The translations under genes were made by a program, and so were the position numbers. A DNA stretch of 64,000 nucleotides, from assembly GCF_028583545.1 (NCBI RefSeq), contig NZ_CP087106.1, positions 5,935,001 through 5,999,000 on the forward strand, in the 5' to 3' direction. Source of the stretch: Methylobacterium sp. NMS14P (lineage in GTDB: Bacteria > Pseudomonadota > Alphaproteobacteria > Rhizobiales > Beijerinckiaceae). The first letter of the stretch is position 1, and each line of letters begins with the position of its first letter. This document shows positions 63,517 to 64,000 of this stretch, piece after piece. The notes below the pieces were generated by a model, which made no database searches, was not told where the DNA came from, and saw only the letters and a program-made list of their open reading frames with translations.

Positions 63517-64000
63517 CGCAGGGGGCTCCCGGAGGGGGCGTGGGGCGCGTGCGCCGTCAGGAAGGCCGCGGCGTCGTCGAGGGAGGTCTGCGCCTCCGGC
63601 AGCACGCCGGCGGCGAACTGCCAGGCGTGGGACACGACCGGGAAGAGCTTGAGCTCGGTCTCGACGCCGGCCGCGCGGGCCCGCTCGGCCATGCGCACGG
63701 AATCGTCGCGCAGGACCTCGCGGGCGCCGACGTGGAACAGCAGCGGCGGGAAGCCGGTCGGGTCTCCGTAGAGCGGTGAGACCCGCGGATCGGCGGGATC
63801 GGCGGCGGCGCCCAGGTACATCGGCCGGATCGCCGCGAGCGCCTGCGGGTCGAACATGGCGTCGCGCCACGCATTGGTCACCCGCGAGCCGTCCTCGGAG
63901 ACGAAGTCCGTGGCCGGCGAGAACAGGGCCGCCGCCCAGGGCATCGGCAGGCCCCGCGCGCGGGCCTGGCCCATCAGCACGAGGGCGAGGTTGCCGCCGG
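63513..64000 (-). CDS. HSL-family alpha/beta hydrolase (partial, N-terminus outside window)
   Basis: This is the C-terminal part of an esterase of the hormone-sensitive lipase (GDXG) family. At the window edge the frame reads GGNLALVLMGQAR, which is the end of the GDSAGG nucleophile elbow. The rest contains SPLYGDPTGFPPLLFHVGAREVLRDDS with the catalytic Asp and ELKLFPVVSHAWQF with the catalytic His. The catalytic Ser itself lies outside the window. The stop overlaps the monooxygenase start by 4 bases. A ketone-to-ester-to-acid and alcohol route is plausible, but the substrate is unknown. Confidence 0.85.
   Translation of the reverse strand, partial: GGNLALVLMGQARARGLPMPWAAALFSPATDFVSEDGSRVTNAWRDAMFDPQALAAIRPMYLGAAADPADPRVSPLYGDPTGFPPLLFHVGAREVLRDDSVRMAERARAAGVETELKLFPVVSHAWQFAAGVLPEAQTSLDDAAAFLTAHAPHAPSGSPLR

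Overview
The window is a GC-rich, densely packed alphaproteobacterial chromosome segment. The most likely source is Methylobacterium or a close relative. This is inferred from remembered protein families, not from a search. Supporting signs are a full hopanoid cluster with squalene-hopene cyclase, a spore-photoproduct-lyase-like radical SAM protein, a PQQ-type sugar dehydrogenase with a dihaem cytochrome, the FlaF/FlbT flagellin regulators, a CheZ, the PopZ-ValS-TolC gene order known from Caulobacter, and an NDUFS4-like complex I subunit. There is no prophage, insertion sequence, CRISPR array, rRNA or secretion island. One tRNA gene is present (Pro, anticodon UGG). Most of the window reads as core genome with some accessory catabolic genes.

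Layout. 1-5.3 kb (minus) is an exopolysaccharide segment: a GT2/GT4-like fusion, a GT4 enzyme, a Wzz/GumC chain-length protein and a WecG/TagA/CpsF glycosyltransferase cut by the window edge. 5.4-7.2 kb holds selD and ccdA. 7.4-11.5 kb is mixed: a metallophosphoesterase, small proteins, convergent flaF and flbT, a D-xylose dehydrogenase (xylB) with a 28-bp inverted repeat just before its ribosome binding site, and moaD. 11.5-15.1 kb has pgsA, uvrC and cheZ. 15.3-19.4 kb carries envelope genes (L,D-transpeptidase, DUF2076 protein, Omp25-like barrel) and pgeF. 19.4-23.8 kb holds lgt with a MidA-type methyltransferase, then a cupin, SMP-30 and VOC operon. 23.8-28.3 kb is the rpsF-rpsR-DUF2232-rplI-dnaB cluster.

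28.8-35.9 kb is the hopanoid operon hpnA-hpnC-hpnD-hpnE-shc-hpnG. HpnD makes presqualene diphosphate, HpnC converts it to hydroxysqualene, HpnE reduces that to squalene, Shc cyclises it to hopene, and HpnG and HpnA act on side-chain extension and modification. Most junctions overlap by 1-4 bases. 36-43.5 kb has a DegP/MucD protease, a small secreted protein, and valS, popZ and tolC. 43.9-49.4 kb holds a collagen-like secreted protein, a membrane GGDEF-EAL protein, the SPL-like protein, a deaminase, the complex I subunit and tRNA-Pro. 49.7-53 kb has a second SMP-30 protein, a Nu-class-like GST, a NudK-like Nudix enzyme and an inositol-monophosphatase-like enzyme. 53-58 kb has a DUF4139 protein and clpB. 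58.3-64 kb has a MOSC protein, a sugar dehydrogenase with cytochrome c, a Pcm-like methyltransferase, and a Baeyer-Villiger-type monooxygenase overlapping an HSL-family hydrolase cut by the window edge.

Nothing here is clearly a new multi-gene system. The most notable items are the xylB inverted repeat, a perfect 28-bp palindrome between rpsF and hpnA, two related REP-like palindromes, the low-complexity insertion in TolC, the collagen-like protein, and the monooxygenase-esterase pair.
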